DNA of 64,000 bases. It comes from Dactylosporangium vinaceum (GTDB lineage: Bacteria; Actinomycetota; Actinomycetes; Mycobacteriales; Micromonosporaceae). Below the pieces are notes generated by a model. That model was given only the letters and a program-made list of their open reading frames with translations. It made no database searches and had not been told where the DNA came from. A program made the position numbers and the translations under genes. The DNA is taken from assembly GCF_019904175.1 (NCBI RefSeq), contig NZ_CP061913.1, forward strand, positions 124,001 to 188,000, written 5' to 3'. Positions 38,659-46,925 of the stretch are shown piece by piece. Every line of letters starts with the position of its first letter. Position 1 is the first letter of the stretch.

Positions 38659-39828
38659 GTGGACGCAGGGTTGAAGCGGGAACTCGAGGCAAAGGTCGCC
38701 GCCGGTGAGCGGTTGAGCCGTGAGGACGGGGTCGCTCTCTACGAGAGTGACGACCTGGTCTGGCTCGGTGGGCTGGCCCACCAGGTGCGCACCGAGAAGA
38801 ACGGCGACCGAGTGATGTTCAACGTCAACCGGCACCTGAACCTGACGAACGTCTGCTCGGCCAGCTGCGCGTACTGCTCGTTCCAGCGCAAACCGGGCGA
38901 GAAGGACGCATACACCATGCGCATCCACGAGGCGGTCGCCAAGGCCAAGGAGATGGAGGACGAGCAGCTCACCGAGCTGCACATCGTCAACGGCCTGCAC
39001 CCGACGCTGCCGTGGAAGTACTACCCGAAGGTCCTGCGCGAGCTGAAGGGTGCTCTGCCGAACGTCAAGCTCAAGGCGTTCACGGCGACCGAGATCCAGT
39101 GGTTCGAGAAGATCTCCGGCCTCCCCGCCGACGAGATCTTCGACGAGCTGATCGACGCCGGCCTGGAGTCGCTGACCGGCGGCGGCGCGGAGATCTTCGA
39201 CTGGGAGGTCCGCCAGCACATCGTCGACCACGACACCCACTGGGAGGACTGGTCGCGCATCCACCGGCTGGCCCACAGCAAGGGCCTGCGCACGCCCTCG
39301 ACGATGCTCTACGGGCACATCGAGGAGCCGCGCCACCGGGTCGACCACGTCATGCGCCTGCGCGAGCTGCAGGACGAGACCGGCGGCTTCACGGTCTTCA
39401 TCCCGCTGCGCTACCAGCACGACTTCGTCGACTCGGCCGACGGCAAGATCCGCAACCGGCTGCAGGCCCGCACCAAGATGGCCTCGCCGGCCGAGAGCCT
39501 CAAGGTCTTCGCCGTGTCCCGGCTGATGTTCGACAACGTGCCGCACGTGAAGTGCTTCTGGGTGATGCACGGCCTGTCGGTGGCCCAGCTCTCGCTCAAC
39601 TTCGGCGTCGACGACCTGGACGGCTCGGTGGTCGAGTACAAGATCACGCACGACGCCGACAGCTACGGCACGCCCAACACCATGCACCGCGAGGACCTGC
39701 TGCACCTCATCTGGGACGCGGGCTTCCAGCCGGTCGAGCGCAACACGAGGTACGAGGTCGTCCGGGAGTACGACAAGCCGACCCCGCTGGCCGAGCGCCG
39801 CTCGGTGCCGCAGCAGGTGTGGGCCTGA
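38659..39828 (+). CDS. mqnE: Aminodeoxyfutalosine synthase (radical SAM)
   Basis: Radical SAM enzyme of 389 residues. The [4Fe-4S] cluster cysteines are Cys66, Cys70 and Cys73 in C-S-A-S-C-A-Y-C, preceded by FNVNRHLNLTNVC. GLHPTLPWKYY, FTATEIQWFEKISG and LKVFAVSRLMFDNVPHVKCFWVMHG are characteristic of MqnE rather than MqnC. It adds SAM across 3-[(1-carboxyvinyl)oxy]benzoate, the MqnA product, to make aminodeoxyfutalosine. Starts at a leaderless GTG. Confidence 0.95.
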   Translation: MDAGLKRELEAKVAAGERLSREDGVALYESDDLVWLGGLAHQVRTEKNGDRVMFNVNRHLNLTNVCSASCAYCSFQRKPGEKDAYTMRIHEAVAKAKEMEDEQLTELHIVNGLHPTLPWKYYPKVLRELKGALPNVKLKAFTATEIQWFEKISGLPADEIFDELIDAGLESLTGGGAEIFDWEVRQHIVDHDTHWEDWSRIHRLAHSKGLRTPSTMLYGHIEEPRHRVDHVMRLRELQDETGGFTVFIPLRYQHDFVDSADGKIRNRLQARTKMASPAESLKVFAVSRLMFDNVPHVKCFWVMHGLSVAQLSLNFGVDDLDGSVVEYKITHDADSYGTPNTMHREDLLHLIWDAGFQPVERNTRYEVVREYDKPTPLAERRSVPQQVWA

Positions 39829-39851
39829 CCGGTGCCGGCCCGCCGCGGGTC

Positions 39852-39857
39852 TAGGCT
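39852..39857 (+). promoter_or_regulatory. -10 element of a likely leaderless DUF4229 transcript
   Basis: TAGGCT lies 9 bases before ATG 39867, giving a leader of zero to three bases. The hexamer matches those of mqnE and mqnC. Confidence 0.5.
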
Positions 39858-39866
39858 GGACTCACC

Positions 39867-40148
39867 ATGTCACCGTTTCTGAAGTACACGCTGGCCCGGC
39901 TGGGACTGTTCGGGCTGGCCGCGCTCATCATGCTCTCGCTGCCGATCGCCATCAGCGTGCTGCTCAAGCTCATGATCGCGGTCCTGATCTCCGCTGTGCT
40001 CGCGTTCTTCCTGCTCAAAGGCTTGCGGGACGAGGCGTCCGTGTCGGCTGTCGGCATGGCCGAGCGCCGTGCGGAAAAGAAGGAACGGCTGCGTGCCGCC
40101 CTCAACGGGGATGATGATGGGGGTGAGGGCGCCACCAAATCGGACTAA
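39867..40148 (+). CDS. DUF4229 small membrane protein
   Basis: Protein of 93 residues. Two membrane helices (about 10-27 and 30-50, ending AFFLLKGLRDE) are followed by a charged cytosolic tail with a basic helix (AERRAEKKERLRAAL) and an acidic end. This fits the DUF4229 family, commonly found beside menaquinone genes in actinobacteria. It follows mqnE by 38 bases but appears to have its own promoter. Function unknown. Confidence 0.78.
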   Translation: MSPFLKYTLARLGLFGLAALIMLSLPIAISVLLKLMIAVLISAVLAFFLLKGLRDEASVSAVGMAERRAEKKERLRAALNGDDDGGEGATKSD

Positions 40149-40195
40149 AGCCCATTAACACCTTGGATGGCGCTCAACCGCTCCAGGGGGAACCA

Positions 40196-41485
40196 ATGGG
40201 ACGCAAGTTCAGGCCGATGGTGGCGTTCGCGGTAGTCGGCGTGGTGGCGCTGGGCACGATGACGCAGGCCTCGGCCAGCCCGACCAGTCCGATTTATCAG
40301 CAAAAATCGGCAAACTACATCGTGGACGGCGCGTCCACGCAGGCCGATCGCAATCGCGTGGGCCAGACCGGCGCCAGCATCGACGCCGTCGAAGGGGATC
40401 GGCTCGACATCACCGCCACGCCTGTCGAGGCCCTGAAGATCGGGAGGCTCGGGTACCGGATCACGCGCACCGAGACCGAGGGCTTCCCCGCCGCCGACTC
40501 CGGCTACCACGACTACGCCGAGATGCAGGCCGAGCTGGACAAGGCGGCCAAGGCATACCCGAAGATCCTGCAGAAGCTCAGCCTCGGCAAGTCGTACGAG
40601 GGCCGGGACATGCCGCTGATCAAGATCTCGGACAACGTGGCGAAGGACGAGAACGAGCCCGAGATCCTCTACGACGCCCACCAGCACGCGCGTGAGCACC
40701 TCACCGTCGAGATGGCGCTCTACCTGGTGAAGATGTTCACGGAGGGCTACGGCAAGGACCCGCGGATCACCAGGGTCGTCGACACCCGCGAGATCTGGAT
40801 CGTGCCGGACATGAACCCGGACGGCGGCGAGTACGACATCAGCGGCGGCAAGTACCGCAGCTGGCGCAAGAACCGGCAGCCCGTCGGCAACGGCGGCTAC
40901 AAGGGCGTCGACCTGAACCGCAACTGGGGCTACAAGTTCGCCTGCTGCGACGGGTCCTCGCCGGTCGTGTCGTCCGAGACCTACCACGGCCCGTCGGCGT
41001 TCTTCGCGCCCGAGACCCAGCACCTGCGCGACTTCGTGCTGAGCCGGCGGGTCAACGGCGTCCAGCAGATCAAGGCCGGCATCGACTTCCACACGTACTC
41101 CGAGCTGATCCTCTGGCCGTACGGGTACACGACCCAGACCACGGCCGCGGGCCTCAACGGCGACCAGCAGAAGACGTTCGCCACGCTCGGCAAGGCGTTC
41201 GCCAAGAGCAACGGCTACACGCCGGAGCAGTCGAGCAGCCTGTACATCACCGACGGCTCGATCATCGACTGGCTCTGGGCCAACCAGGGCATCTGGGCGT
41301 TCACCTTCGAGATGTACCCGACGACCCCGGGCAAGGGCGGCTTCTACCCGCCCGCGGGCGTCATCAACCGCGAGACCGCGCGCAACCAGGACGCCAGCCT
41401 CACGCTTGCCGAGTACGCCGACTGCGCCTACCGGGCCATCAAGAAGGAGCAGCAGTACTGCACTACAGCGCCCAGTCCTCGGTGA
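40196..41485 (+). CDS. Secreted M14 zinc carboxypeptidase
   Basis: Protein of 429 residues from ATG 40196, set by AGGGGGA at 40185-40191. The signal peptide covers about residues 1-26 (cleavage likely A-S-A). The zinc ligands are His164 and Glu167 (H-A-R-E) and His299 (DFHTYSE), and the general base is Glu372 in FTFEMYP. The substrate-clamp YDISGG, LNRNWGYKF and YHGPSAFFAPET segments are typical of the M14 family. It cleaves C-terminal residues outside the cell. The 3' end overlaps the convergent VOC gene by 23 bases. Confidence 0.92.
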   Translation: MGRKFRPMVAFAVVGVVALGTMTQASASPTSPIYQQKSANYIVDGASTQADRNRVGQTGASIDAVEGDRLDITATPVEALKIGRLGYRITRTETEGFPAADSGYHDYAEMQAELDKAAKAYPKILQKLSLGKSYEGRDMPLIKISDNVAKDENEPEILYDAHQHAREHLTVEMALYLVKMFTEGYGKDPRITRVVDTREIWIVPDMNPDGGEYDISGGKYRSWRKNRQPVGNGGYKGVDLNRNWGYKFACCDGSSPVVSSETYHGPSAFFAPETQHLRDFVLSRRVNGVQQIKAGIDFHTYSELILWPYGYTTQTTAAGLNGDQQKTFATLGKAFAKSNGYTPEQSSSLYITDGSIIDWLWANQGIWAFTFEMYPTTPGKGGFYPPAGVINRETARNQDASLTLAEYADCAYRAIKKEQQYCTTAPSPR

Positions 41486-42215
41486 ACTCGATGACCGCGA
41501 AGTGGCCGCCGGTGGGGTCGGCCAGCCGCGCGTAATACCCGGCCGACGCCGGTTGTGGACCACGGGCCACCGAGCCGCCCAGCTCGGTGGCCCGTTCGCA
41601 GGCCGCGGTGATGTCCTCGACCATGAACGCGACGGTCCAGTGGTCGGGCACCCCGGGCGGGAAGCGCTCGTCGATCGGCACCAGCCCGCCGACGGTGTCG
41701 TGGTGGTGGTGGAACTCGAAGTACGGCTGGCCCTCGCTGTCCGCCTCGACCGTGTGCCAGCCGAAGACCTCCTTGTAGAAGGCGCCGGTGCGGTCCAGGT
41801 CGTGGGTGGCCAGCTCATACCAGCAGATGGCGCCCGGCTCGTAGGACACCTGCGCGCCCACGAACCGGCTGCGCAGCCAGATGCCGAAGAGCGCGCCTCC
41901 GGCGTCGGAGAAGACGGCGGTGGTACCGAGGTCGCGCACGCTCGCCGGCGCGACGCGCACGGCACCGCCGGAGCGCTCGACAGTCGCCGCGGCGGCCGCC
42001 GGATCATCGGTGCTGACCGAGATCAGCCAGGCTCCTGAGCTGCCGGCCCGCCCCTCGCGCAGCCCGGCCGCGGCCCGCCCGCCGAGCGTGAAGTGCCCGT
42101 CGGCGTTGCGGCCCCAGCCGAACAGGGCGCCGTAGAAGCGCTCGGCCGCGGCCACATCAGGGCTGACCAGCTCCGCCCAGCACGGCGTGCCCGGTGCGTA
42201 ACCCCGCACTCGCAT
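41463..42215 (-). CDS. Two-domain VOC (glyoxalase-like) protein
   Basis: Protein of 250 residues made of two beta-alpha-beta-beta-beta halves. The first is about 1-118 (GTPCWAELVSPDVAAAERFYGALFGW) and the second about 125-248 (GAICWYELATHDLDRTGAFYKEVFGW...DPTGGHFAVIEF). Repetition of C-W-x-E-L and F-Y-x-x-x-F-G-W shows the duplication. The metal-site residues of true glyoxalase I are not obvious, so the activity is unknown. GGAGGT precedes the ATG. A broken homologue of its C-terminal half lies at 45520-45990. Confidence 0.85.
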   Translation of the reverse strand: MRVRGYAPGTPCWAELVSPDVAAAERFYGALFGWGRNADGHFTLGGRAAAGLREGRAGSSGAWLISVSTDDPAAAAATVERSGGAVRVAPASVRDLGTTAVFSDAGGALFGIWLRSRFVGAQVSYEPGAICWYELATHDLDRTGAFYKEVFGWHTVEADSEGQPYFEFHHHHDTVGGLVPIDERFPPGVPDHWTVAFMVEDITAACERATELGGSVARGPQPASAGYYARLADPTGGHFAVIEFTEDWAL

Positions 42216-42270
42216 TTCGTGTACCTCCGGTAATCCGCGCAGACGGCGATCCTGCCACCTTCCCGGGGGC

Positions 42271-44229
42271 TCACGACAGTCCCTGGAGCGCGTCTGGCAG
42301 AGGGTGCGAATGCAGGACGTCGAGCCGGGAAACGGCGCGGGTCAGCACCACGAACAGCCGGTTGAGGCCGCGGGGCTCGGCGGCCACGATCTCACTCGGC
42401 TCGACCGCGATCACGTGGTCGTACTCAAGGCCCTTGGCCAGGCTCGCCGGCAGCACGACGATGCGTTCGGGGTCCTCGAGCCCGGCCTCCCGCAGCGCAT
42501 CGGTGAGGCGACCGACGGCCGCGTCGGCGGCGATCACGCCGATCGAGCCCGGATGGTGCAACGCGGCGCGAGTTTTTTCGACAACTGCCGAAGCGATATC
42601 CGCGACTGTACTGACAGTGAGCGCGCCGTCGGTCCGAAGTGAACGAGCCTCGGGGACATCCACCCCCAGCGCCGGCAGCAGGCGGTTGGCCAGCGCCACG
42701 ACCGCCGCGGGCACCCGGAAGCCGGTGGTCAGCGGCACCACCCGGGCACCGGGCTTGCCGAGGTGGGCCAGCAGCACCCGCCAGTCCCGGGCCGCCCACG
42801 GCGCCGTGCCCTGTGCGAGGTCGCCGAGCAGCGTGATCGATCCGTGCTCGCTGCGCCGGGCGATGACCCGGGCCTGCATCGGCGAGAGGTCCTGGGCCTC
42901 GTCGACGACCACGTGCCCGAACGACGGCACCCGGTCGATGAGCCCGGCGGCCTCGTCGATGAGCACCGCGTCGGCCGCGCTCCACTTCGCCGACTTGGCG
43001 GTCTTGGGCGGCTTGGCCCAGGCGATGGCCGCCCGCTCCGCCTCGTCGAGGAGGTCGGTCGCGGGGTCGCTGAGGACCTCGAAGACCAGCTGCTCGGGGG
43101 TCACCGCGGGCCAGACCCGGTCCAGGACCTCCAGCACCGGCGCCGCCTTGCCCATCCGCCGCTGCCAGCCCTCGCTCGGCGAGTCGCCGCGGCGAGCCTC
43201 GGACTGGAGCATGAGCATCGAGACGATCCGGGCCCGCACGCGCTCGCGGCCGATCCCGTACGGCGGCGCCTCCCGCCGCACGTCGTCGACGATCCGCCGC
43301 AGCGCCTCGACCGAGATCCTCCAGCGGTAGGAGCCGTCGGACACCTGCAGCGGCGCCTCTGGTCGCGCGATTTTCGCCAGCAGCCGCTCTTGCAGTACCA
43401 CCGCCAGCTTCTCCTGATTTTTGACAGCCGCCGCGGCTTCACTGTCGACGCTGCGGATCGGGGTGCTGAGCAGCCCTTCGACCGTCGACTGGCGCACCTC
43501 GAGCTCGCCGAGGGTCGGCAGGACGCTGGCGATGTACTGCAGGAACGCCGAGTTGGGCCCGACGATCAGCACGCCGGCCCGGCGCAGCCGCTCGCGGTGC
43601 AGATACAGCAGGTAGGCGGCCCGGTGCAGGCCGACCGCGGTCTTGCCGGTCCCGGGTGCGCCCTGGACGCAGATGGACTCGTCGAGCTCGGCCCGCACGA
43701 GCGCGTCCTGCTCGGGTTGGATCGTGGCGACGATGTCGCGCATCGGCCCGACGCGCGGCCGCTCGATCTCGTCGAGCAGGATCTGGCTGGTCCCCTGCTC
43801 CTCGCCCCGGCTCAGGTGCTCGTCCTCGAAGCTGGTGAGCTCTCCCTTGACGAACCCGAACCGCCGCCGCACCTCGACGTCCTGCGGGTCCACCGCGCTG
43901 GCCTGGTAGAACTTGCGGCTGAGCGGCGCTCGCCAGTCGAGCACCATCGGCTCGCCGACCGCATCGGTGACGTGGCGGCGCCCGACGTGGTACCGGTGCT
44001 CGTCGATGTCCAGCCGCCCGAAGAACAGCGGCGTGTCGGGGTTGTCGGCCAGGTCGGCGATCCGCCGGGCGAGGTGCCGGCCGAGCGTCTCCGCCGCGAA
44101 CGGGTCGCCGGCCACCTGATCGCCGCTGGCGAAGAGGTCCTCGGCGTGCTCCCGCATGCGCTTGAGCGCCAGCCGTGACGCGGTGAGGTGCGCTCGCTCG
44201 GCGGCGAGCTCGGTTTCGAGTGCGGGCAC
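42271..44229 (-). CDS. HelD-like UvrD/Rep-family ATPase
   Basis: Superfamily 1 helicase-like protein of 652 residues. An N-terminal coiled coil (about 1-50) precedes the Walker A CVQGAPGTGKTAVG, an inserted helical domain (about 240-430), Walker B HVVVDEAQDLSPMQ, LLGDLAQG (motif III) and C-terminal motifs LTTGFRVP and NRLFVVLTRAVSRL. The layout matches HelD, which removes stalled RNA polymerase from DNA and in some actinobacteria (HelR) protects against rifamycins. The start is GTG 44229 with AAGGA 6 bases upstream. Fragments with about 93% local identity lie at 45110-45215 and 45408-45490. Confidence 0.88.
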   Translation of the reverse strand: MPALETELAAERAHLTASRLALKRMREHAEDLFASGDQVAGDPFAAETLGRHLARRIADLADNPDTPLFFGRLDIDEHRYHVGRRHVTDAVGEPMVLDWRAPLSRKFYQASAVDPQDVEVRRRFGFVKGELTSFEDEHLSRGEEQGTSQILLDEIERPRVGPMRDIVATIQPEQDALVRAELDESICVQGAPGTGKTAVGLHRAAYLLYLHRERLRRAGVLIVGPNSAFLQYIASVLPTLGELEVRQSTVEGLLSTPIRSVDSEAAAAVKNQEKLAVVLQERLLAKIARPEAPLQVSDGSYRWRISVEALRRIVDDVRREAPPYGIGRERVRARIVSMLMLQSEARRGDSPSEGWQRRMGKAAPVLEVLDRVWPAVTPEQLVFEVLSDPATDLLDEAERAAIAWAKPPKTAKSAKWSAADAVLIDEAAGLIDRVPSFGHVVVDEAQDLSPMQARVIARRSEHGSITLLGDLAQGTAPWAARDWRVLLAHLGKPGARVVPLTTGFRVPAAVVALANRLLPALGVDVPEARSLRTDGALTVSTVADIASAVVEKTRAALHHPGSIGVIAADAAVGRLTDALREAGLEDPERIVVLPASLAKGLEYDHVIAVEPSEIVAAEPRGLNRLFVVLTRAVSRLDVLHSHPLPDALQGLS

Positions 44230-44408
44230 GGGTGATCCTTAGATCGCATTCGGCTCGCTCGCGTATCCAGGCCCAGCTCTCGGGCCGGCCTGGCGCGTGG
44301 GACGTCCGCTGCGGTGGCTACCTCACCGCGGCCGTCAAGCGGCCATTCACGTTACCCGCCGCTCGCCGGGTGGCTCCACCGAATATCAGCAGTCGCATGC
44401 GTGCGCCG

Positions 44409-44759
44409 CTACAGCTCCAGGTGCAGTCGGAGTGCCTGGTCCAGTTGGCGCATCAACGTCGGCGGGAGTGTGCCGAGCCGTTGGCTCATGCGTGCGACGT
44501 CGATCGAGCGGACCTGTTCGGCTTGGCCCTTGGACTCGACGTTCAGGCCGATCGCCGGATCCGCCGGCAGTCTTACCTGGAAGGGATACACGCGGGCGGT
44601 GTTGCTGGTAACGGGGACGATGGTGACGACACCCTGTCCTCGCGACACGGCGCTGCGGTTGGCGGCGTTGTTGCTCACGACAATCACAGGCCGGCGTTTG
44701 GCTGCCTCCGATCCGATCACGGGGTTGAGGTCGGCGAGGAATACGTCACCCCGCCTCAC
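44409..44759 (-). CDS. MazF/PemK-family toxin
   Basis: Endoribonuclease toxin of 116 residues. It opens with MRRGDVFLADLNPVIGSEAAKRRPVIVVSNN, the PemK/MazF signature including the R-P-x-x-V-V strand. VVTIVPVTSNTARVYPFQV and QAEQVRSIDVARMSQRLG then supply the conserved Ser/Thr and Arg region. The start is GTG 44759, overlapping the antitoxin stop by 4 bases. This is the classical order: antitoxin first, toxin translationally coupled. Confidence 0.92.
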   Translation of the reverse strand: MRRGDVFLADLNPVIGSEAAKRRPVIVVSNNAANRSAVSRGQGVVTIVPVTSNTARVYPFQVRLPADPAIGLNVESKGQAEQVRSIDVARMSQRLGTLPPTLMRQLDQALRLHLEL

Positions 44760-44971
44760 CGCAGGCCGTCACCGGTGACGGCGTTCCAGATCTCGGCCTC
44801 GCCGCTGGACACCCATTCGTCGTTGGCCGCCTCGTAGTCCATGGCGAGGTCGCGGCGGCGAAGCATCTGGACGGCCTCGTGCATGACGGCTGAGCGGGTC
44901 GTGCCGCGCTCGCGGGCGTAGTGGTCCACGAAGTCGATGTCATCCGCGGGGAGGCTCACACTCACCTTCAT
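44756..44971 (-). CDS. Ribbon-helix-helix antitoxin of the MazF pair
   Basis: Protein of 71 residues. The N-terminal ribbon-helix-helix (MKVSVSLPADDIDFVDHYARERGTTRSAVMHEAVQMLR) binds DNA. The acidic, Trp-containing C-terminal tail (YEAANDEWVSSGEAEIWNAV) is the usual toxin-wrapping element. A TAGGAT -10-like element ends 7 bases before the ATG, so the operon transcript is probably leaderless. Confidence 0.9.
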   Translation of the reverse strand: MKVSVSLPADDIDFVDHYARERGTTRSAVMHEAVQMLRRRDLAMDYEAANDEWVSSGEAEIWNAVTGDGLR

Positions 44972-44978
44972 ACCGCGT

Positions 44979-44997
44979 ATCCTACCGTCTTCCTACC
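44979..44997 (-). promoter_or_regulatory. Operator/promoter of the toxin-antitoxin operon
   Basis: Read on the minus strand, two direct repeats GGTAGGA (44997-44991 and 44986-44980) are spaced 11 bases apart, one helical turn, as expected for ribbon-helix-helix dimers. The second repeat contains TAGGAT, the presumed -10 element, 7 bases before the antitoxin ATG. Antitoxin binding would block the promoter. Confidence 0.55.
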
Positions 44998-45109
44998 ATG
45001 CTTGCTACCAGCCGAGGCATATGGCCAGGGGCTGTTCAAGCGCCGACGAGCTGCTCGATCCGGCTCCGGGAAGTGTGCCGATTTCCGGGGTCCGGGAAGC
45101 CCTTCCCCG

Positions 45110-45215
45110 GCGCCCCTTGCAGGCAGATGGACTCGTCGAGCTCGGCCCGCACGAGTGCGTCCTGCTCGGGCTGGATGGTGGCGACGATGTCACGCATCGG
45201 CCCGGACGCGAGCCT
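45110..45215 (-). pseudogene. Internal fragment of a HelD-like gene
   Basis: On the minus strand this encodes G-P-M-R-D-I-V-A-T-I-Q-P-E-Q-D-A-L-V-R, then V-R-A-E-L-D-E-S-I-C-L-Q-G-A-P-G. This matches the intact HelD-like gene at about 43665-43755 and breaks off inside Walker A (G-A-P-G-K-G instead of G-A-P-G-T-G-K-T). Only a handful of bases differ over about 90, so the duplication is fairly recent. Confidence 0.8.
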
Positions 45216-45223
45216 GCTCGTGA

Positions 45224-45357
45224 GCCCGGCACCGACCACTGCGCCTCGACGGCCAGCATTACGTCGAGCACGCGGTCGCGAAGGACGGCGAGACGCTGAG
45301 CGCCGACCGTCCTTTCTCGATCGAAGTCGACACTCGCGCCCTGCTCCGCCGCCGATA
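45224..45357 (+). pseudogene. Possible C-terminal remnant of a Uma2-type protein
   Basis: A plus-strand frame preceded by TGA reads [13 protein letters not shown], then [15 protein letters not shown] and a terminal L-L-R-R-R before TAG 45355-45357. The pattern resembles the tail of Uma2-family proteins (PD-(D/E)XK-like, common in actinobacteria). No start codon or upstream domain exists. The identification is from pattern memory only. Confidence 0.4.
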
Positions 45358-45407
45358 GGGCGCCGGCCCCAGTATTTCGGGAGTGTGTCAGTTCCGGGGT
45401 TGGGGGA

Positions 45408-45490
45408 CGCGGTGAGGTGCGCTCGCTCGGCGGGAGCTCGGTTTCGAGTGCGGGGCCATCAAGCGGCAGACCACATTACGCTGCCCCGCC
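45408..45490 (-). pseudogene. N-terminal and upstream fragment of a HelD-like gene
   Basis: Bases 45408-45455 match 44177-44225, the first codons of the intact HelD-like gene, with a one-base deletion that shifts the frame. Bases 45457-45490 match about 44330-44363 upstream of that gene, including CAAGCGG and CATTAC, so about 100 bases between them are missing. Together with 45110-45215 this is the wreck of a second HelD copy. Confidence 0.7.
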
Positions 45491-45519
45491 CGCCCTCGCG
45501 ACGCACTCCGCGCTGCCGA

Positions 45520-45990
45520 TCAGGGGCGCAGCTCGGGGATCACGTCGATGGCCATGACCGGGCCGCCGGTGGGGTCGACGATCTGGCACGCCTGGCCGAT
45601 GCCGGCGTCGACCGGCCCGGCCAGGACGCGGCCGCCGAGCTCGCCGGCGCGGGCCATGAAGCCGGAGCAGTCGTCGATCGAGAAGACCGTGCGTCAGTGG
45701 TGCGGCGTGCCGGCCGGATAGCGCTCGTCCATGACGCTCAGGCCGCCGACCACGCGGTTGTGGGAGACCCACTCGTGGTATTCCATCGTCACGCCCGGCG
45801 CCGCACCCTCCTGGTCGGTCCAGCCGAAGATCTGGCCGTAGAACTCGGCCGAGGCGGGGACGTCCCGCGTCACGGTCTCGCTCCAACAGACGGCGCCCAG
45901 CTCGGGGCGCCGGCGAATCGGACCTTCTGCCAGGCGCCGAAGACCGCGCCGGCCGGGTCCGCGTAGAGGGCCGCCCGCCCGCGCGGGGTT
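45520..45990 (-). pseudogene. Broken VOC-family gene (frameshift and premature stop)
   Basis: Minus-strand reading gives A-L-Y-A-D-P-A-G-A-V-F-G-A-W, a frameshift near 45905-45910, then G-A-V-C-W-S-E-T-V-T-R-D-V and F-Y-G-Q-I-F-G-W. Next come V-V-G-G-L-S-V-M-D-E-R-Y-P-A-G-T-P-H-H, a TGA at 45694-45696 where the intact homologue has Trp, and finally D-P-T-G-G-P-V-M-A-I-D-V-I before the stop at 45520-45522. This parallels the C-terminal half of the VOC protein at 41463-42215 from F-G-I-W onward. The N-terminal domain is missing. Two independent lesions make expression of a full domain unlikely. Confidence 0.82.
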
Positions 45991-46002
45991 GCGTGCCGCT
46001 GC

Positions 46003-46860
46003 TCAGTGCCGGGTCAGCAGCTGCTTCGTCACCTCGCGGCACGTCTTCACGCCGTAGTCCTTGCCCAGCGAGCTCGGGTAGTGGGCCATGATGCCCAGGC
46101 TCCAGCCGTCGCCCAGGGCCATGCACGCGATGTGCCACTGGCCGTCGTCGCGGGCCAGCCAGCCGTTCTTGATCGCCGTCGACTTCTGCAGGTCGGCCGG
46201 TAGGACCTCGATGGGGCCGAAGCGGCCAGGGCCGCGGACGTTGCGCATCTCGTTGAGCAGCCAGTTCGTCCACTTCGGGCCGGCCGCGCGGCCGTCGCCT
46301 ATGCACTTGGCCAGGCGGGCCACGTCGCGGGCCGACATCTGGGTAAGGCTCCAGGAGTTCTGGGTGCCCTTTGTCTCGGTCAGGCCGCAGGTCGAGATCA
46401 TGCGCTTGATCGAGGTCAGATTGCCGTTCTCGACGTGGTACTTGAACGTGTTCTCCGTCTCCGAATCGCGGATCATGCGGCTGAGCTCGTTGAGCGCGGT
46501 GCTGCTGGGCTGCTTGTTCGCATCGCCCTGGCGGCGCAGCCAGTCGGCCGCGACCCACGCCTTGGCCATCGAGGCCGTGTCGCTCGTGACGTTGGGCGTG
46601 GAGCCGTACAACTGATCGGCTTTCAGGTCGTAGAAGGCCCACGACCAGAAACCTTTGACGCTCATCGCCACCGGCTGGGTCGGCGTGAACAGCGGGCCGC
46701 TCGGCACCGGGCTCGGCGCCTCGCTGCTCGACGGTTGGTCCGACGGGGCGGCCGCGACGGCACCCTGGCTGCTGACCGTCTCGGGTGGGTCCTCCGAGGC
46801 GGAGCAGGCGGTCGTCGCGAGCACGGCGACGAGTGTGAGCACGGCGAGTGGGCGGCGCAC
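46003..46860 (-). CDS. Serine hydrolase lipoprotein, beta-lactamase-like (first paralogue)
   Basis: Protein of 285 residues from GTG 46860. A lipoprotein signal (VRRPLAVLTLVAVLATTACSAS, lipobox T-T-A-C) and a Pro/Ser linker precede a class A beta-lactamase/transpeptidase-like domain. The S-x-x-K motif is S-M-A-K in TASMAKAWVAADWL and the third motif is K-N-G (AIKNGWLARDDG). The usual S-D-N position reads S-E-T, so classical lactamase activity is doubtful. A TACTCT -10 (46872-46867) lies 6 bases before the start. It is divergent from mqnA; its paralogue lies on mqnA's other side. Confidence 0.82.
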   Translation of the reverse strand: MRRPLAVLTLVAVLATTACSASEDPPETVSSQGAVAAAPSDQPSSSEAPSPVPSGPLFTPTQPVAMSVKGFWSWAFYDLKADQLYGSTPNVTSDTASMAKAWVAADWLRRQGDANKQPSSTALNELSRMIRDSETENTFKYHVENGNLTSIKRMISTCGLTETKGTQNSWSLTQMSARDVARLAKCIGDGRAAGPKWTNWLLNEMRNVRGPGRFGPIEVLPADLQKSTAIKNGWLARDDGQWHIACMALGDGWSLGIMAHYPSSLGKDYGVKTCREVTKQLLTRH

Positions 46861-46866
46861 CGCACG

Positions 46867-46872
46867 AGAGTA
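46867..46872 (-). promoter_or_regulatory. -10 element of the serine hydrolase gene
   Basis: TACTCT on the minus strand is followed by 6 bases and GTG 46860, again giving a leaderless geometry. No Shine-Dalgarno is present. Confidence 0.45.
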
Positions 46873-46925
46873 TCCGCTGTGACAATCACCGCCCTGCCCG
46901 TGCGGCGCCGTCACTGTGGGGCACC

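Larger units (their letters stand above)
45067..45409. repeat. Imperfect direct repeat bounding graveyard fragments
   Basis: A segment of about 31 bases at 45067-45098 (core GGGAAGTGTGCCGATTTCC) recurs with changes at 45378-45409 (core GGGAGTGTGTCAGTTCC), both ending in a GGGG-rich stretch. Each copy abuts a HelD-derived fragment. They may be relics of mobile-element ends, but no transposase remains. Confidence 0.4.

Noticed and set aside
45476..46885. Minus-strand open frame of 469 codons across the VOC pseudogene and first serine hydrolase
   Set aside because: Arg/Pro/Gly-rich and out of frame with both recognisable homologies. The VOC homology in the other frames is clear even though it is broken.
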